In this document: piece after piece, positions 33,745 through 44,802 of the stretch
Position numbering within the stretch: the first letter of the stretch is position 1
Layout: every line of letters begins with the position of its first letter
DNA from: Larix kaempferi
Taxonomy: Eukaryota > Streptophyta > Pinopsida > Pinales > Pinaceae
Assembly (NCBI GenBank): GCA_027924585.1
Contig: BSBM01000068.1
Coordinates: 11,877,501 to 11,941,500, forward strand
Direction: 5' to 3'
Length of the DNA: 64,000 nucleotides
Translations under genes and position numbers: made by a program
The notes under the pieces: generated by a model
The model's input: the letters and a program-made list of their open reading frames with translations, nothing else
What the model was told of the DNA's origin: nothing
The model's database searches: none

Positions 33745-36120
33745 TTATACCCCAACAATGAAGAGTGCTCTCCAACCCATACCATCAAATAAGATGATTC
33801 CTGGATCCCATTTTCTTGTATGCATTCTTCCAAACATCATGAGTACAAAATATATATCATCAAAGTACATAACTACATAATGAAAATGTACATCAAGGAG
33901 GTGCTTCATCAAAGAATCATGAAAGTGCTTGTACCTCCAAGCAAGTAGACCATGATTTTCCAAGTGCATACAAGCTTCAAGTGACCAATCAAATCTGATC
34001 CAATGACATAGGTGAGGATCCCATGTCCTATAATGCTGCTCCAAAAGGATGTGATATGCATCAAAATATTCAACCATGTATTCTTTCATCCAAGAAGTGA
34101 ATGAAGAATCTCCACTAAAATTTGAACCAAATAATGAGCAGAAAAAACAAGGAGGCTTCAAATGACTCAAAGAAGTCTCACCCATACATCCATGAATTTG
34201 AGAATCATAAAGATGTAACAAAGTATGTGGCTGCCAAAAAAAATGTTCTCCCATTAGAAATCTATTCATCCAAGTGTTGGATGAAGTTCCTCTAACATCA
34301 AATGAACCCAGTGTCAAGCAAGAAAAACCATGAGTCTTCAAGTGACTCAAATCCATATCATAGGTGCATCCATGTAGATGTGAATCATCATAAAGTGACA
34401 AATTATGCTGCTGCAAATGTGAATAAGAATGTGATCCAACCATGTCATCATAAAAGTTAAATCTAGGAGTTCCATACTCCTCATGTGGCACCATCAAAAA
34501 GAACCCTTTCACCCATACTTCATTGAGACTAATACTGCAAAACATGAAATTGTAGGATGTAGGAGAATGTACTAACTCACCCAAATAATCAAAAAGTTCA
34601 GGAGTTTCATCATGGGAAGGATCCATGTGGGTAGTATCATGTAGCTCCTTCAAAAGTGGGAATCCTTTGTCATAGATTGGTTCCAATGTAGAGGAATCAT
34701 GCTCTTCTTTAAAAATTGCATAAGCTTCATCAAGAGACAATTCAAGTTCCTTTTCCACCACATCAAGTGTTTGGATCTCTTCAAGTTCATCTTCAAACAC
34801 ATTAAGCACATTCAAATTCCCACATTTCTCATGATCCACCATGTCATGAGAATCCTCCAAACAATCTACCATTTGACAATCTGAAACATAGGAGGAAAAA
34901 CAAGTATGTTGCAACTTTTCAAGAAGTTGCTCATTTTGAATTGTGAGCTTATGAATATCCTCATTATTCTTCAAGTATGCATCATGTAACAATTCATTAA
35001 GCTCAAACAAATTGTTTCTATCAAAAAGCAAAGACATGAAATTACCTTTGATGTGGCACATTGCTCTTTGAATCTTCTCCATGTCTTCAAGGAAGGATGT
35101 TTCCTCCAATGAAGTAGCTCTCCAACAAGAATTTGACACCAATGCTTGAGTGTCATGGAGAATGCTGAGGGACTCTTGGATCTTATTTTCATTCATCTTT
35201 AGGGACCCTTCAAGAAAATGAGGCTCTTGCAAATGAACCTCCTCATCTTCTTCAATTTTGCTTGGACCAACTTCATGAAGCTCAAGTGGTGATGGGGAAG
35301 TTGATCTTGGTTCTTCTTCAATTGCTACAAGGTCTTCATTATCATGCTTAATGAAACTTGTACTTGTAGAAACACTTTCAAAAGTGATCTCTATGTCACC
35401 AACATAGAGGTGTGAGCACCCATCAGTAGGTACTCCTTCATAGTTTAAGCATCCATCAGTAGATGCTCTTTGGTTCATGTCTAAGCTAGAAGGTGTCTCG
35501 AAATGATCTTCCATATTTTCAATAGAATCTTTTTCATGCTCTTGTGATGCCTCTTCCTTTTGCTCCTTAAAGCAAGCTGATGCATTTTGCCCCTTGTTTT
35601 CCTTAGGATCAATATATTTGGAATCTCTTCTTGAATAAATCTCAAAAGCTCTCCTCAAGGAGGACATCATTTCATGCACACATATATGATACTCACTCCA
35701 AGGGTTTTTACAAGAATGGCATAAACCTTTCTTCACTAACTCCACATCTTCATTTTTGGGCCTATTTTCAAAAACATGTTCAGCATAGTACTCAAAAGAG
35801 ATGGCATTTTGTGTATTTTTGCTAAAAGCAAGATATTCTTGATATTTTTGATATTGTTGGGGCAAGGTTTTATATTTTGCTCTCCATCTTTGGAACTCAC
35901 TCATAGAATTATCCTTGGTTGGTGTGACACACTCATATTCATCAGATTTAAAGTCATAAGAATAATCTTCATTTCTCTTGAAATTGTAAGAAGTGTTGCA
36001 TGATGGCACCTCTTCTTCATACCATTCACATTCTGCTTCATATTGCTCATAAGCATCTGCATATTCCTCATAAGAATTGTACTCATAGGATTCATCATAA
36101 TAGTAAGACATGGCTTCCAA
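33745..36120 (-). CDS. Element C ORF: 791-residue protein of unknown function, Gag-like zinc motif
   Basis: This intact frame fills nearly the whole internal region. Its ATG, 45 bases past the primer site, is the natural start. Residues 1-65 are extremely Tyr/Glu/Asp-rich. Cys134, Cys137, His145 and Cys147 form C-x2-C-x7-H-x-C (GLCHSCKNPWSEYHICVHE), the spacing I recall from zinc knuckles of plant Ty3/gypsy Gag, so an origin from a gag gene is plausible. Residues 150-520 are highly charged, partly helical and possibly coiled-coil (around 350-420). About residues 575-690 hold a diverged internal repeat (HGCTYDMDLSHLKTHGF and HGCMGETSLSHLKPPCF). Near residue 752 a VVMYFDDIYFVL stretch resembles the RT catalytic box but has no other RT motif around it. 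It is probably a structural or packaging protein for a non-autonomous element. This is inference: no family match was recognised. Confidence 0.7.
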   Translation of the reverse strand: MEAMSYYYDESYEYNSYEEYADAYEQYEAECEWYEEEVPSCNTSYNFKRNEDYSYDFKSDEYECVTPTKDNSMSEFQRWRAKYKTLPQQYQKYQEYLAFSKNTQNAISFEYYAEHVFENRPKNEDVELVKKGLCHSCKNPWSEYHICVHEMMSSLRRAFEIYSRRDSKYIDPKENKGQNASACFKEQKEEASQEHEKDSIENMEDHFETPSSLDMNQRASTDGCLNYEGVPTDGCSHLYVGDIEITFESVSTSTSFIKHDNEDLVAIEEEPRSTSPSPLELHEVGPSKIEEDEEVHLQEPHFLEGSLKMNENKIQESLSILHDTQALVSNSCWRATSLEETSFLEDMEKIQRAMCHIKGNFMSLLFDRNNLFELNELLHDAYLKNNEDIHKLTIQNEQLLEKLQHTCFSSYVSDCQMVDCLEDSHDMVDHEKCGNLNVLNVFEDELEEIQTLDVVEKELELSLDEAYAIFKEEHDSSTLEPIYDKGFPLLKELHDTTHMDPSHDETPELFDYLGELVHSPTSYNFMFCSISLNEVWVKGFFLMVPHEEYGTPRFNFYDDMVGSHSYSHLQQHNLSLYDDSHLHGCTYDMDLSHLKTHGFSCLTLGSFDVRGTSSNTWMNRFLMGEHFFWQPHTLLHLYDSQIHGCMGETSLSHLKPPCFFCSLFGSNFSGDSSFTSWMKEYMVEYFDAYHILLEQHYRTWDPHLCHWIRFDWSLEACMHLENHGLLAWRYKHFHDSLMKHLLDVHFHYVVMYFDDIYFVLMMFGRMHTRKWDPGIILFDGMGWRALFIVGV

Positions 36121-36164
36121 TTATTATTGAATGTATGTACCTAATACACGGGTGCAAGGACCAT

Positions 36165-36176
36165 GCTCTAATACCA
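36165..36176 (-). other. Element C primer-binding site
   Basis: On the minus strand TGGTATTAGAGC follows the 5' LTR after one spacer base. It differs by one base from the initiator-Met-tRNA type site in A1, A2 and the chromovirus. Confidence 0.85.
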
Positions 36177-36177
36177 C

Positions 36178-38189
36178 TGTAATGTCCCTTATTAGGAATT
36201 TTATTAAAATTGCAATTTTCCACTTTTTTCCTTGGTTCGACCTTTGACTAGTTTCGATCTCTAGGTCCCAAATGATCCCAAATCTTCTGAGAAGTTATAT
36301 GAATGATATTAGAACATAAATATGTGTTTCAGGGATGTCTTTGTACCTTTAAAACACTTCTGCAAATACTCTTTCAATTCTGGTCAATGTAGGTAACTTT
36401 ACTAGTGATTTCCCTTTGACTAGTATTGGTCTCTAGGTCTCAAATTGACTCCAAATGCCTTCAAATCTTCAAGGAAGGTTTATGAATGATATTAGGAATT
36501 GAATATGATGTTCAAGGATAACATATGGCCACCAAAAGACCTCTGAAAACTCTCTTAAGATTCTAGAACAAGTATGCAATTTTACGAGTAATTTGGGGTT
36601 CAAATCCCCCTAAGGTAAGTACTGAAAATGGCTTCCCAAATGCCTCCAAACCCACTCAAATTTATGAACAGAGGTAAGTAATGTGTTAATTATGTTATTA
36701 AGGTCTCATATGCACCATTAATGGTTTATTACAACTGTTCTCACCCTCTCCCATTCAACTGCAAAAATCCCCAATTCGACCCTTGGGGAAATGGCACTAT
36801 TTCTTCTCCTAATGCAATTAAACTGAGTAAAAATGCTTCAAATGCTCAAGTACAGTACATGAAACTTGTATAAGACATCCATGGAAGTATATTTATCACA
36901 AATATATCAGATAATCATCCATTCATTTGAAATCATCATCAATACATTGGCTCACAACAAGGTAGTGGGAAAATGGTATTGTTCTTCCATTAAAAATGAG
37001 ATTTATACATTTCTACTTGGAATTTCGACCTGAAATTTTTTGGAGATGAAGAACAGAGTATTTAATTCATATTAAAAAATAAATGGGGCATTAGAAGCTC
37101 CCCCAAAGAGTACAATAGCTCACCAAAAACGCCCTCCCTCAAGGATCAAGAATATGCCCTCAAAACTGGAAATGGTTGAAGGAGCAAGCTGCAATAGAAG
37201 AAACCATGAGCTGCCCTGTAGCTTAAACCTACAAATAAAGACTCCATTAAAGATCCAAATGAAAGGTCTGAATGGCCTTTCCAATTGCCAACTTGGATGG
37301 GAATCTTTCACCCTCGAAATTGGCTAAGGCAAGAAACTAGTCATCCACTAGCTCTCCCTCTTCACAATTGCAATTGCAAATTCTACAAATGATCAAAAAG
37401 CCATTCTCATACTTCATTTCTACATTTTATAACCAACATTAGCCTTCTAAGGGTCGAAATCCTCTCAATAGATTCAATAGATTTTCATTTAGGAAATATT
37501 CCACATTTGCCACTTGTCTCCTAGTTCCAACCTTCCATCTTCTCCCAAATTCGATTTTGAGTCTCTTTGGCTTCTCCAACTCCAAAATTCGCCTTCTTTG
37601 AGCCTATTTTTGGGGCTGACATGTCATAGTGGTCATATGTCAGAGGTCAGGTCTGTAATTTGTCATAGTTGTCGTAGATGCTCCATCATTGGTGTCATAG
37701 GGGCTGGGGAATCTAGCCCAAGTGTCCACAAACTTCCACTTCGACTCTTTATCTTCCATGGAGGTTACCAATCCTTCCCAATTCGACATAATATGCTCAA
37801 TGACATGTGTTATGACTTACCAACTCACCCAAGAGTGTTCACATTCCCATTAATTCGAATTTGCAAAAGAGAGATACCATGTATTATGAAAAATCAAGCT
37901 AGTGTGGGTCCCACATCCTCCATATGTCTCCAAAACCATTTGTCACTTAGGATTTCTCTTGAATTTATTTATTCACTCTATTTATTAAATACTTGAACCC
38001 TTCTAATGTCTAAACAACATTTATTATCAACCTTATTCCAAATCCCAAAGCTTCCACCCCAAACCTAGGAAACTAGTAATTTTCCTCCTTGGCAATTATT
38101 TGACCCTTAACATCAATTTTACAAACTCTAATGAATATGGCTAATGTGATTAGGCCATTGTGACCCAATTCCAAATTTGGGACATGACA
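36178..38189 (-). repeat. Element C 5' LTR
   Basis: 2,012 bp, followed by the target copy TACAA at 38190-38194. It would carry the promoter for the 791-codon ORF. I could not pick out a convincing TATA box. Confidence 0.93.
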
Positions 38190-38194
38190 TACAA

Positions 38195-39308
38195 CTAAAG
38201 ACTGTTTATTTGTTGTGAATTAATTTATTTTTCCTCTACTTTCCATCTGTCTCTTTGGTGAAAGTATAAGTTTCATATGAAGAGTTGTGAAAAATTTCAA
38301 TTCTTGTTCCTTACTAATATACAAACCATTGGTGTACTTAAATTTAACCAAGAAGATGCCTCTTACATATTAAGATTTATGGATGGTGGATAGATTTCAT
38401 CAATTAGGCTTTTGGACCTTTTGCTTTTGCTTGGGTTTCAAAAATTTCACTTGGATCAATAGGTTCTTCTCATGCCATGGAGGATAGAACTTCATTATCT
38501 GTTTGAATTTGTTCAAAGCTATTAATTGACAATTGTTGTTCCTTTCATCTCCATTTCTAATAATCTTTCAACCATGTTAAGATTCTTCTACATAAGGTAG
38601 ATTCTTTACATATCATTGAATTCATGACAAGAAAAATACGACCTTAATGTTTTTGGCAATTTGCGAATCATCTATTCTGACAATATTTAAAGCATACCAT
38701 TGAATAGTTGCATTTCTATTTTATTCTCTATTTTGAAAAGAAATGAAATTGGAGGGATTTGAGAGTCAACATCAACTTACAGAAGATGTGATATTGGCTA
38801 TATTACTATTAACCACACTTGCCACAAATCTAGTTGCTAGTTTTGAAACATCACCTCCCAAATTCATTCTCACTTGCATAGCCTTCAGAATTTCAGAACA
38901 TATTCTTATTGGTTTAGCTGATTTCTAATTTTCATCTCTTGATGAATGTGATGAATTTGCTTTAAATGGTTCAACGTATCTTGAAGACTGTCTCCTTCAT
39001 CCATTTTGGAAATGGGATCTCTCCTCTCCCCATGGTCTGAAGCATCTAAGTTGTTATTTTGTTTTCACTAGTGAGATGTTTTCCATTCCAGGTAATGTTT
39101 CTTCACTCTCAACAAACTGGTAGTCAAAAGGCTCTCCCTTTCCTCATTTTCCGGGAAATGAGCTTGGCTTTGACACCAACCTTATCCGAGTTTTGCAAGT
39201 TTACAACTTAGACTAAATTCCAGCAAGCAAAAACAACGTAACACAGAATTGAGGTAGTTGAGGGGTGTGGGCAATAATCTTAAAACCTATTGCATTTCAT
39301 TGATAAAT
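38195..39308. other. No gene recognised
   Basis: AT-rich flank of element C. A 61-codon plus-strand frame at 38743-38928 has a hydrophobic stretch (VILAILLLTTLATNLVASF) but no family resemblance and no conserved context. I do not call it a gene. Confidence 0.4.
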
Positions 39309-39545
39309 CTACACTAACATCTCTGCAATCACCCAGTAACTAGTTAAAAACTTAAGATTGTTTCCTTCTTTTCCATAGTCCCCAATGTCAAATCCATACA
39401 CATACTTGGATGGGAAAGAAACTTTCTTGACATGAAAAGGAAATCCAAAGTTCAGGTCAGGAAACCTAACATCTGCAAGAAAGAATCCCAGCAACTGAGA
39501 AAAGGAAATTGAACAACTATTATAGGGACTCGAGACAGATAGCAA
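39309..39545 (-). other. Exon-like open frame, unidentified
   Basis: On the minus strand a pyrimidine-rich 'ttctttcttgcag' precedes a frame with protein-like composition (VRFPDLNFGFPFHVKKVSF, then SKYVYGFDIGDYG) that stays open to 39309. It could be the last exon of a decayed gene. I cannot name a family, and no second exon was found nearby. Confidence 0.25.
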
Positions 39546-41247
39546 ATGACTTGGAAAAATAGTTGATAACTAGGCATATAGCTAGAAAACTATATACATG
39601 CTTTAATTATAGCTCAACAATTGATTAAGTTGTTGATTAGGAATCTGATCATCAACCCCTAACTGTAGAGAAGAAACCTTTATGCCTTTGTCAATTCATA
39701 TAAATACATCATTACACAAAGATGCATCAGATGTGTTCATGACATTGGCAGCCCATTTTACAGTGTTTTATTTCATTATGAGCATAAGCTATGTAGAGTC
39801 TAGACAATAACAATTAAGAATAAAATAAACAAATGTTTAGATTGCAAGGAAGGAAACTGAATGTTAGGAGAGAGGTTGCAAGTTCAATGGTTGGTGCAGT
39901 CAGTTAGAAAGTTTTTCATATTTGTTTGTCATCATAATGGACGCACCTATTTTGCATGTCTGCATAGTGCTCTCAGCTGTATTACTAGGGTTGTGTTGGC
40001 TACATTGACACTTAAATTTCAGTGGACTTGTAGGGGGCATGAATGTTGTAGATTAAAAGTTAAAACAAATATACTTAAATGAGTTTTAAGATGGATATTC
40101 TGTATGAAGTACGCTGGCTTGTTTTTAAGCACAATCAATCTTGTTTCTAGATATTCTGAAGTGCCAACAATGTTTCTATGCAAAGTGTCCATAACCAAGA
40201 AAAATGACCATTCAAAGATTTTTATGTCTTGACCCGAAGTCCATTAAATACACCCAAACCAGAAAATGTATAATGGAAATATCATTGAAAGAAAAATCAC
40301 AAAGAATCTGAACATCTATCTTTAAAGTTTAAATCTAGCTAAAATAAGAGTCTTAGTGATGTAGATCTAGGATGTTAGTTATGACCAACCTCCCAAGTAC
40401 TTGTCTTAAAATAAGAGTGAGACTTCTATATACCATGACACCTCTTAACCCACCAGGTTAGTTGATTTTGAAGTCATTTTTAGAGAACTTCGTGGTCTTC
40501 AGCATTAAAAATTAACTAAAATTATTATTCATCGAGGATCATCTTGCAAATTACAGTAAAAGTATGTAGGTCAACCACTTGAAGTTGTTGAGGCTAATTA
40601 AGAGTTGTCTAGGATAACCACATAGCTGTGTCCTTGTCCCACAATTCTCACGAGTATGCAATTCTTACTTCCCCAAGCACTTTTTTGCAATGATAGGAAT
40701 CAACCCAAATTGCCCTTTTTAGTTGAGAAAGTCCAAAGTGATTCTATGAACAAGTACCATCCTTATCTGGTAGGTGTAATGTCAATTTACTAATAGTTGT
40801 GTCCTTGTCCAAGAATTCTCACCAAGTATGAAACTTACTTCCCCAATCACTTTCAAGCCATGGAAATCACTGGAAATCATGGAAATCATTGGCTCTTAAT
40901 GCTGCTAGACTTGCTTGTCTCACTTTTGACAGTTTGTCCATGAATTCAACTATTGTTGATTCTTTGAGTCTTGAGTTAAACTCGTGGTAAATTTAATACA
41001 TTTCAAGATTACCTGATGAGAAGCAGTAATTTGCAAATTTGAAAGATTCTTTGATTGACCAATATTATATTTGGTAATAGGTTTTTAGCTACTACATTAT
41101 TTACTTACTGTGCATGTATGAGATGGTGTTGTGGTATGAGCTCTTCTGCAATAAGCCTATAACTTTAAAGTATTGTTTATTATTTTTTTTTTTAATGAGT
41201 AAATGGCTGGGATGCTAGACATGATTCATTGTCTGTACCGATATTAG
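39546..41247. other. No gene recognised; AT-rich sequence upstream of an E2 exon
   Basis: Nothing coding is supported here. A 73-codon frame at 39861-40082 has no recognisable motif. The first exon of the E2 gene, if it existed, was not found. A short phrase ('tccttgtccNNNaattctca') occurs near 40631 and 40801. Confidence 0.45.
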
Positions 41248-41362
41248 GTCTTTACAAAGGTGGAGTTTGGAAAATTCATGTGGAATTACGAGCTGGTTAT
41301 CCATACTCATCACCATCAATTGGTTTTTTTAATAAGATCTACCATCCCAATTTCGATGAGGT
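41248..41362 (+). pseudogene. Orphan exon of a ubiquitin-conjugating enzyme (E2)
   Basis: Between an AG at 41246-41247 and a GTAAGT donor at 41363 the frame reads [19 protein letters not shown] and then [19 protein letters not shown]. This matches the E2 core just before the catalytic cysteine in the UBE2H-like class (plant UBC4/5/6), where the family has [31 protein letters not shown]. The exon is uninterrupted and both splice sites look usable. The next exon, which should bring the active-site Cys (SGSVCLDVI), is not found downstream, nor is a first exon upstream. It is therefore probably a leftover of a broken or dispersed gene copy. A gene with very long introns extending beyond recognisable sequence cannot be excluded. 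Confidence 0.8.
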
Positions 41363-42383
41363 GTAAGTACCCACTCCAAATGAGTGAAATAATTTTTAAT
41401 TTTGTTACTTCACATAGCTAATTCATTTTAATTTAGTCAATAATTTCAATTGTGTTGGTTCAGGTTTGATCTTTGGATTTTGTTTGGGGTCACATATTGA
41501 AGAAGGGATTCTACCGGGATTTTGCAAATTCTGCTAGGATTTTAGTTGGGCATGATTTTCCACCAATCTCTCTTCTTGTTGCACTCCCACTTCTTATTTC
41601 TCAATTTGGCTTCCCTTGTTTCACCATTAGAAGAACTTCAAGATAGTTCATTTAGCGTCAGACTGACACCTGCCACAACTAATGGAAATTCACGTGGCAT
41701 TCTCAGTCAATAGCAAAATGCAGAGGATATCCCCACCCCATTCTTGTGTCCTCAATATGCAGGGGATGCATACTCATGAACTCTAGCGATTTTGTAGAAA
41801 TCATATTAACTAATGGGTGCACTCACCAAAGATCATATGGCTCTGCTAGATCGACTGTCCCTACTCTTCCCTACCTTCTTGGATTCCAATGAAGGATTTA
41901 AGAGCTTTAGAAATTTACAGGACGATATTTAGTGTCTTTAGTTGTATTTAGTGTCTTGGAGTTGCAGAGGTCCACATCTGAGACATATCTAAATTGTTGT
42001 GTTTTACTTATCCCATATTCACTTGTTTGTATACCATGAAGGTATCCAATCCCCCAGGGTGCCTTGGGAGGCTCTAAGACTCCAGGGCCTATTATAGGCC
42101 CTCGATAGGCCTTGGGGGCTTGAATACCAAACCACTCATGCCTATTACAGGCCTTGGGAGGTTTAGTCAAGGCCACGGTATCATGCCAATATACTAGGTA
42201 GATATATAAAGGGGTATAAAAAATGAAAATGAAAAAATGGATACATACAATACATAGGGAAAATATGGGTTCTTTTAAATTGGGAAGGCATATTGGGAGG
42301 GGGTTAAAAAAACGATTTTGGGAGGTATTTTCCAAAATTTACTGAAATTAGGGGTATTGTTTCATATGCCACGAACGAACATG
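41363..42383. other. No gene; short palindromic repeats
   Basis: A 142-codon minus-strand frame (41907-42335) runs through here but looks non-coding. Around 42050-42160 variants of 'ggcctattataggcc' and 'gccttgggagg' occur several times, forming small palindromes such as that at about 42085-42101. Confidence 0.4.
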
Positions 42384-43660
42384 CTATGGTAGGTAGGCAT
42401 TAAGTGAATCCCCCGTGGAAATATCTTTATCATTAAGTGAAAGTCTAAGGTCCTCTAAAAACTTATAGTTTCCACTGTATCCAATCCAAGAATCCTCTCC
42501 TAAAATTATTTTTTTGCCTCTTCCTATTTTCCATGCAACCCGAGATCCAAGAATATCATAATATTTTACTAGAACTTTCCAAACTCCTTTGAAACTTTTT
42601 ATTCCTTGTCTAATCCACTCCTCAGGGTCTCTGCTTTTTAAATACTTTGACGTCATAAATTCCCCCCACAAACCTTGGTTAAATAGGAGACTCTAGATAC
42701 TTTTAGCTTTCAAGGCCTGTCTAAACACATGACGATTTTTCAAACCCCACCCTCCTAAATCCTTGGGTTTGGCTATACTAGTCCATTTGGAAAAAGGAAT
42801 TCCCTCCGCTTCTCTTTTACCAAACATTTTTTATGAATATTGTCTAAAGTTCCTTTTGGATTATGGGTTACAAATAAATAATAGACTAATATACTCTTAA
42901 CCACATTTTTTAATAGCACTAAACATTCGGGCCCCCGAGACAACCACTTATAACAGGTCAACAAGAGAATATGTCTCCGATTTTTTTAACTAGCCAAGAC
43001 CAATATCCCTTTTTGTAATCATTAGGATTAAAAAAGAATCCTAAATATTTAATTCCTTTATTGAAGGATTCATATCTCATGTTAAATCACTAAGTAATTC
43101 TAGATTCCAAACCTTCACTCAGACCATTAAACATAATAGAATACTAGTTCAAATTGATTTCCATTCCCGTTGCTTTGCAATAGGAATATAAAATGTTTTT
43201 AAAATAAGTGCATCCCCTAAGATTACCTCTGCCAAATAACATAATATCATCAACAAACAGTAGGTGATGAATAGTTATGGGTCATGCAAACTTTATACCC
43301 TTGATAAATCCCTCTCTTTTGGCTTTTGTGATCAATCTTCTTAGGCCCTCTACTATTAAAAGAAACAAGAAAGGTGACAACAGACATCCCTATCTAAGTC
43401 CCTTGGAGCCCCTGAAGAAACCTGAAGGAGAATAATTTATTAGAACAACACAATTGGTAGATTCCAAAAACCCCATTATCTAATTGACAGATTGTAAATT
43501 CAATCCTTCTTGAAAAAGAATCAATCTTAACAATAACCCGTTCACTTTGTCAATTGCTTTGGAAATATCAATTTCCATAACCATTGTTGGTTGTTTCTCG
43601 GTTTTGAATGAGTGGAACCCCTCTTGCATGGTCCCCATTGTATCAAGTATTTCTCTATTG
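42384..43660 (-). mobile_element. LINE retrotransposon, 3' part (second half of RT and downstream)
   Basis: The minus strand encodes a decayed plant L1-type LINE. From right to left it shows RT motifs (MEIDISKAIDKVNGLLL, a G-x-x-x-GCLLSPFLF region, and the catalytic LLFVDDIMLFGRG at about 43231-43264). After these come the region after RT (KPKDLGGWGLKNRHVFRQAL) and GIKSFKGVWKVL, then SRVAWKIGRGKKI with W-x-G motifs as found before zf-RVT domains. Several stops and frame changes are present. The left end is indistinct, with no poly-T tract or target duplication found. The first half of RT lies at 56340 and beyond, on the other side of copia element B. Confidence 0.88.
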
Positions 43661-44275
43661 TGTTAGAATTTTAATACTTCCAGGATGGTTATGTTACATC
43701 TTCAATATATATATATATATATATTATCACAATAACCATATGCAATAAGATCACTGAAAGATATACAAGCACAACATACAAAAGAGACACAAATATTTAC
43801 CCTGGGAAAACCCTCACGGGAAAAACCCAACAAAACTTCTTCAATATAGATTCGTCACAAGTACAATTCCAATCTAGTACATCAAGAGTTAAAGGATCTT
43901 ACACAAATATCCCTAGAATAAGATCATATATAAAACCCAAACATAAGATTTATCCAACTGCAGCTACTCTCCCATGTGCACTTGTTCACTTGCTTGAGTG
44001 AAATTGTGATGTTCCAAATGAACAATTCGACCCCCTTATTTATACACATGTCTAGTTGACTTTTCTACTATAGGGATGACTTCACTGGGGTAGTTATGCC
44101 CATTGTTTTGGGACATACTGCCAATTGTTTGTGGCAGTTTACCCATTGACTTCTGTTGAGCCAACTTGTCTATTTTTACTTATTTCTTTTAGGGTTTTTA
44201 CATGCTTAAATATAATATGAATACTTCCCAAAGGAAGTACAATAAGAATATCTTCCGAAGTTACATTATTCAACA
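43661..44275 (-). repeat. B 3' LTR
   Basis: 615 bp, with a TATAAATA box on the minus strand at 44037-44044. It contains an AT dinucleotide run at about 43706-43725 that is shorter and interrupted in the other LTR. Confidence 0.9.
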
Positions 44276-44802
44276 CTCCCTCTTAACAAGGAAGGTATTC
44301 TTCTGGAATGATCATCATTGACATCATTGTCTTCATCGTCATCATCATCCTCACTATCAGTGTTGTTACAACTCTGTACTATGACCATTGACTTGTGACA
44401 TCTCTCTCTAATCTATACATCACTAGAAGTTTTGAACGAGCAAGCCATTTGGTGGGTCCATCCCAGTAGAATACATTACATCACAACAAAAATCACTTGC
44501 ATTACCTCACCACATGTCTATATCATCTCGTGAGTGTAGCCTAGGAGACTCAATTACATCACACACAATGACTACTCGCTAACATGTCATATCATGTGGA
44601 CAATAGCCTAGGTCTGAAACTTGTGTCTTGCACATCGGGGCGACACAACTCTATGAGTGTAGCCTAGGAGACTCAATTACATCATGCATAAGGACTACCT
44701 GCTACCACGTCACCTCATGTGGAGATCAGTCAAGGTCTGAAGCCTGCGTCTCTACGCATGTGTGTTTCCCAACATAGAAAAACAATCAGGAGACTCAATT
44801 AC
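44276..44802 (-). repeat. B 3' untranslated region with tandem repeats, interrupted by A2
   Basis: After the purine tract (44276-44288) come loosely repeated units of about 120-130 bp containing 'gagtgtagcctaggagactc' followed by 'aattacatca' and 'gtggagatca'-like segments (44520-44800). The array resumes at 51903-52060 with 'gagtgtagtccaggggactc'. A2 inserted at an ATTAC inside one unit. A repeat array between pol and the 3' LTR is therefore common to B, A1 and A2. Confidence 0.75.

Larger units (their letters stand above)
31454..38189 (-). mobile_element. Element C: LTR retrotransposon with one large unknown ORF
   Basis: Two LTRs of exactly 2,012 bp (31454-33465 and 36178-38189) are flanked by a perfect target duplication TACAA (31449-31453 and 38190-38194). 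The LTR ends form an 11-base inverted repeat with one mismatch (TGTAATGTCCC and TGTCATGTCCC). A Met-tRNA-like primer site (36165-36176, minus strand) and a purine tract (33466-33480) give the minus orientation. The internal region is only 2,712 bp. It contains a single ORF of 791 codons starting 45 bases after the primer site and no protease, RT, RNase H or integrase. The end of the internal region ('ttgaggacaagca' on the minus strand) resembles gypsy-type 3' ends. LTR differences are about 2% by eye. C must be mobilised by another element. Confidence 0.93.

Noticed and set aside
34010-34420. Reverse transcriptase in the element C ORF, because of YFDD
   Set aside because: The motif lies about at residue 752 (near 33850-33870) without any other RT motif, so calling an RT would be unsupported.
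41460-41500. Second E2 exon (FDLWILFG resembling FDLINVFE)
   Set aside because: Only a few residues match, the preceding catalytic-Cys segment is missing, and the frame closes quickly.
41907-42335. 142-codon minus-strand ORF
   Set aside because: Low-complexity hydrophobic start and palindrome-derived middle. No family resemblance, and it runs into the LINE end.
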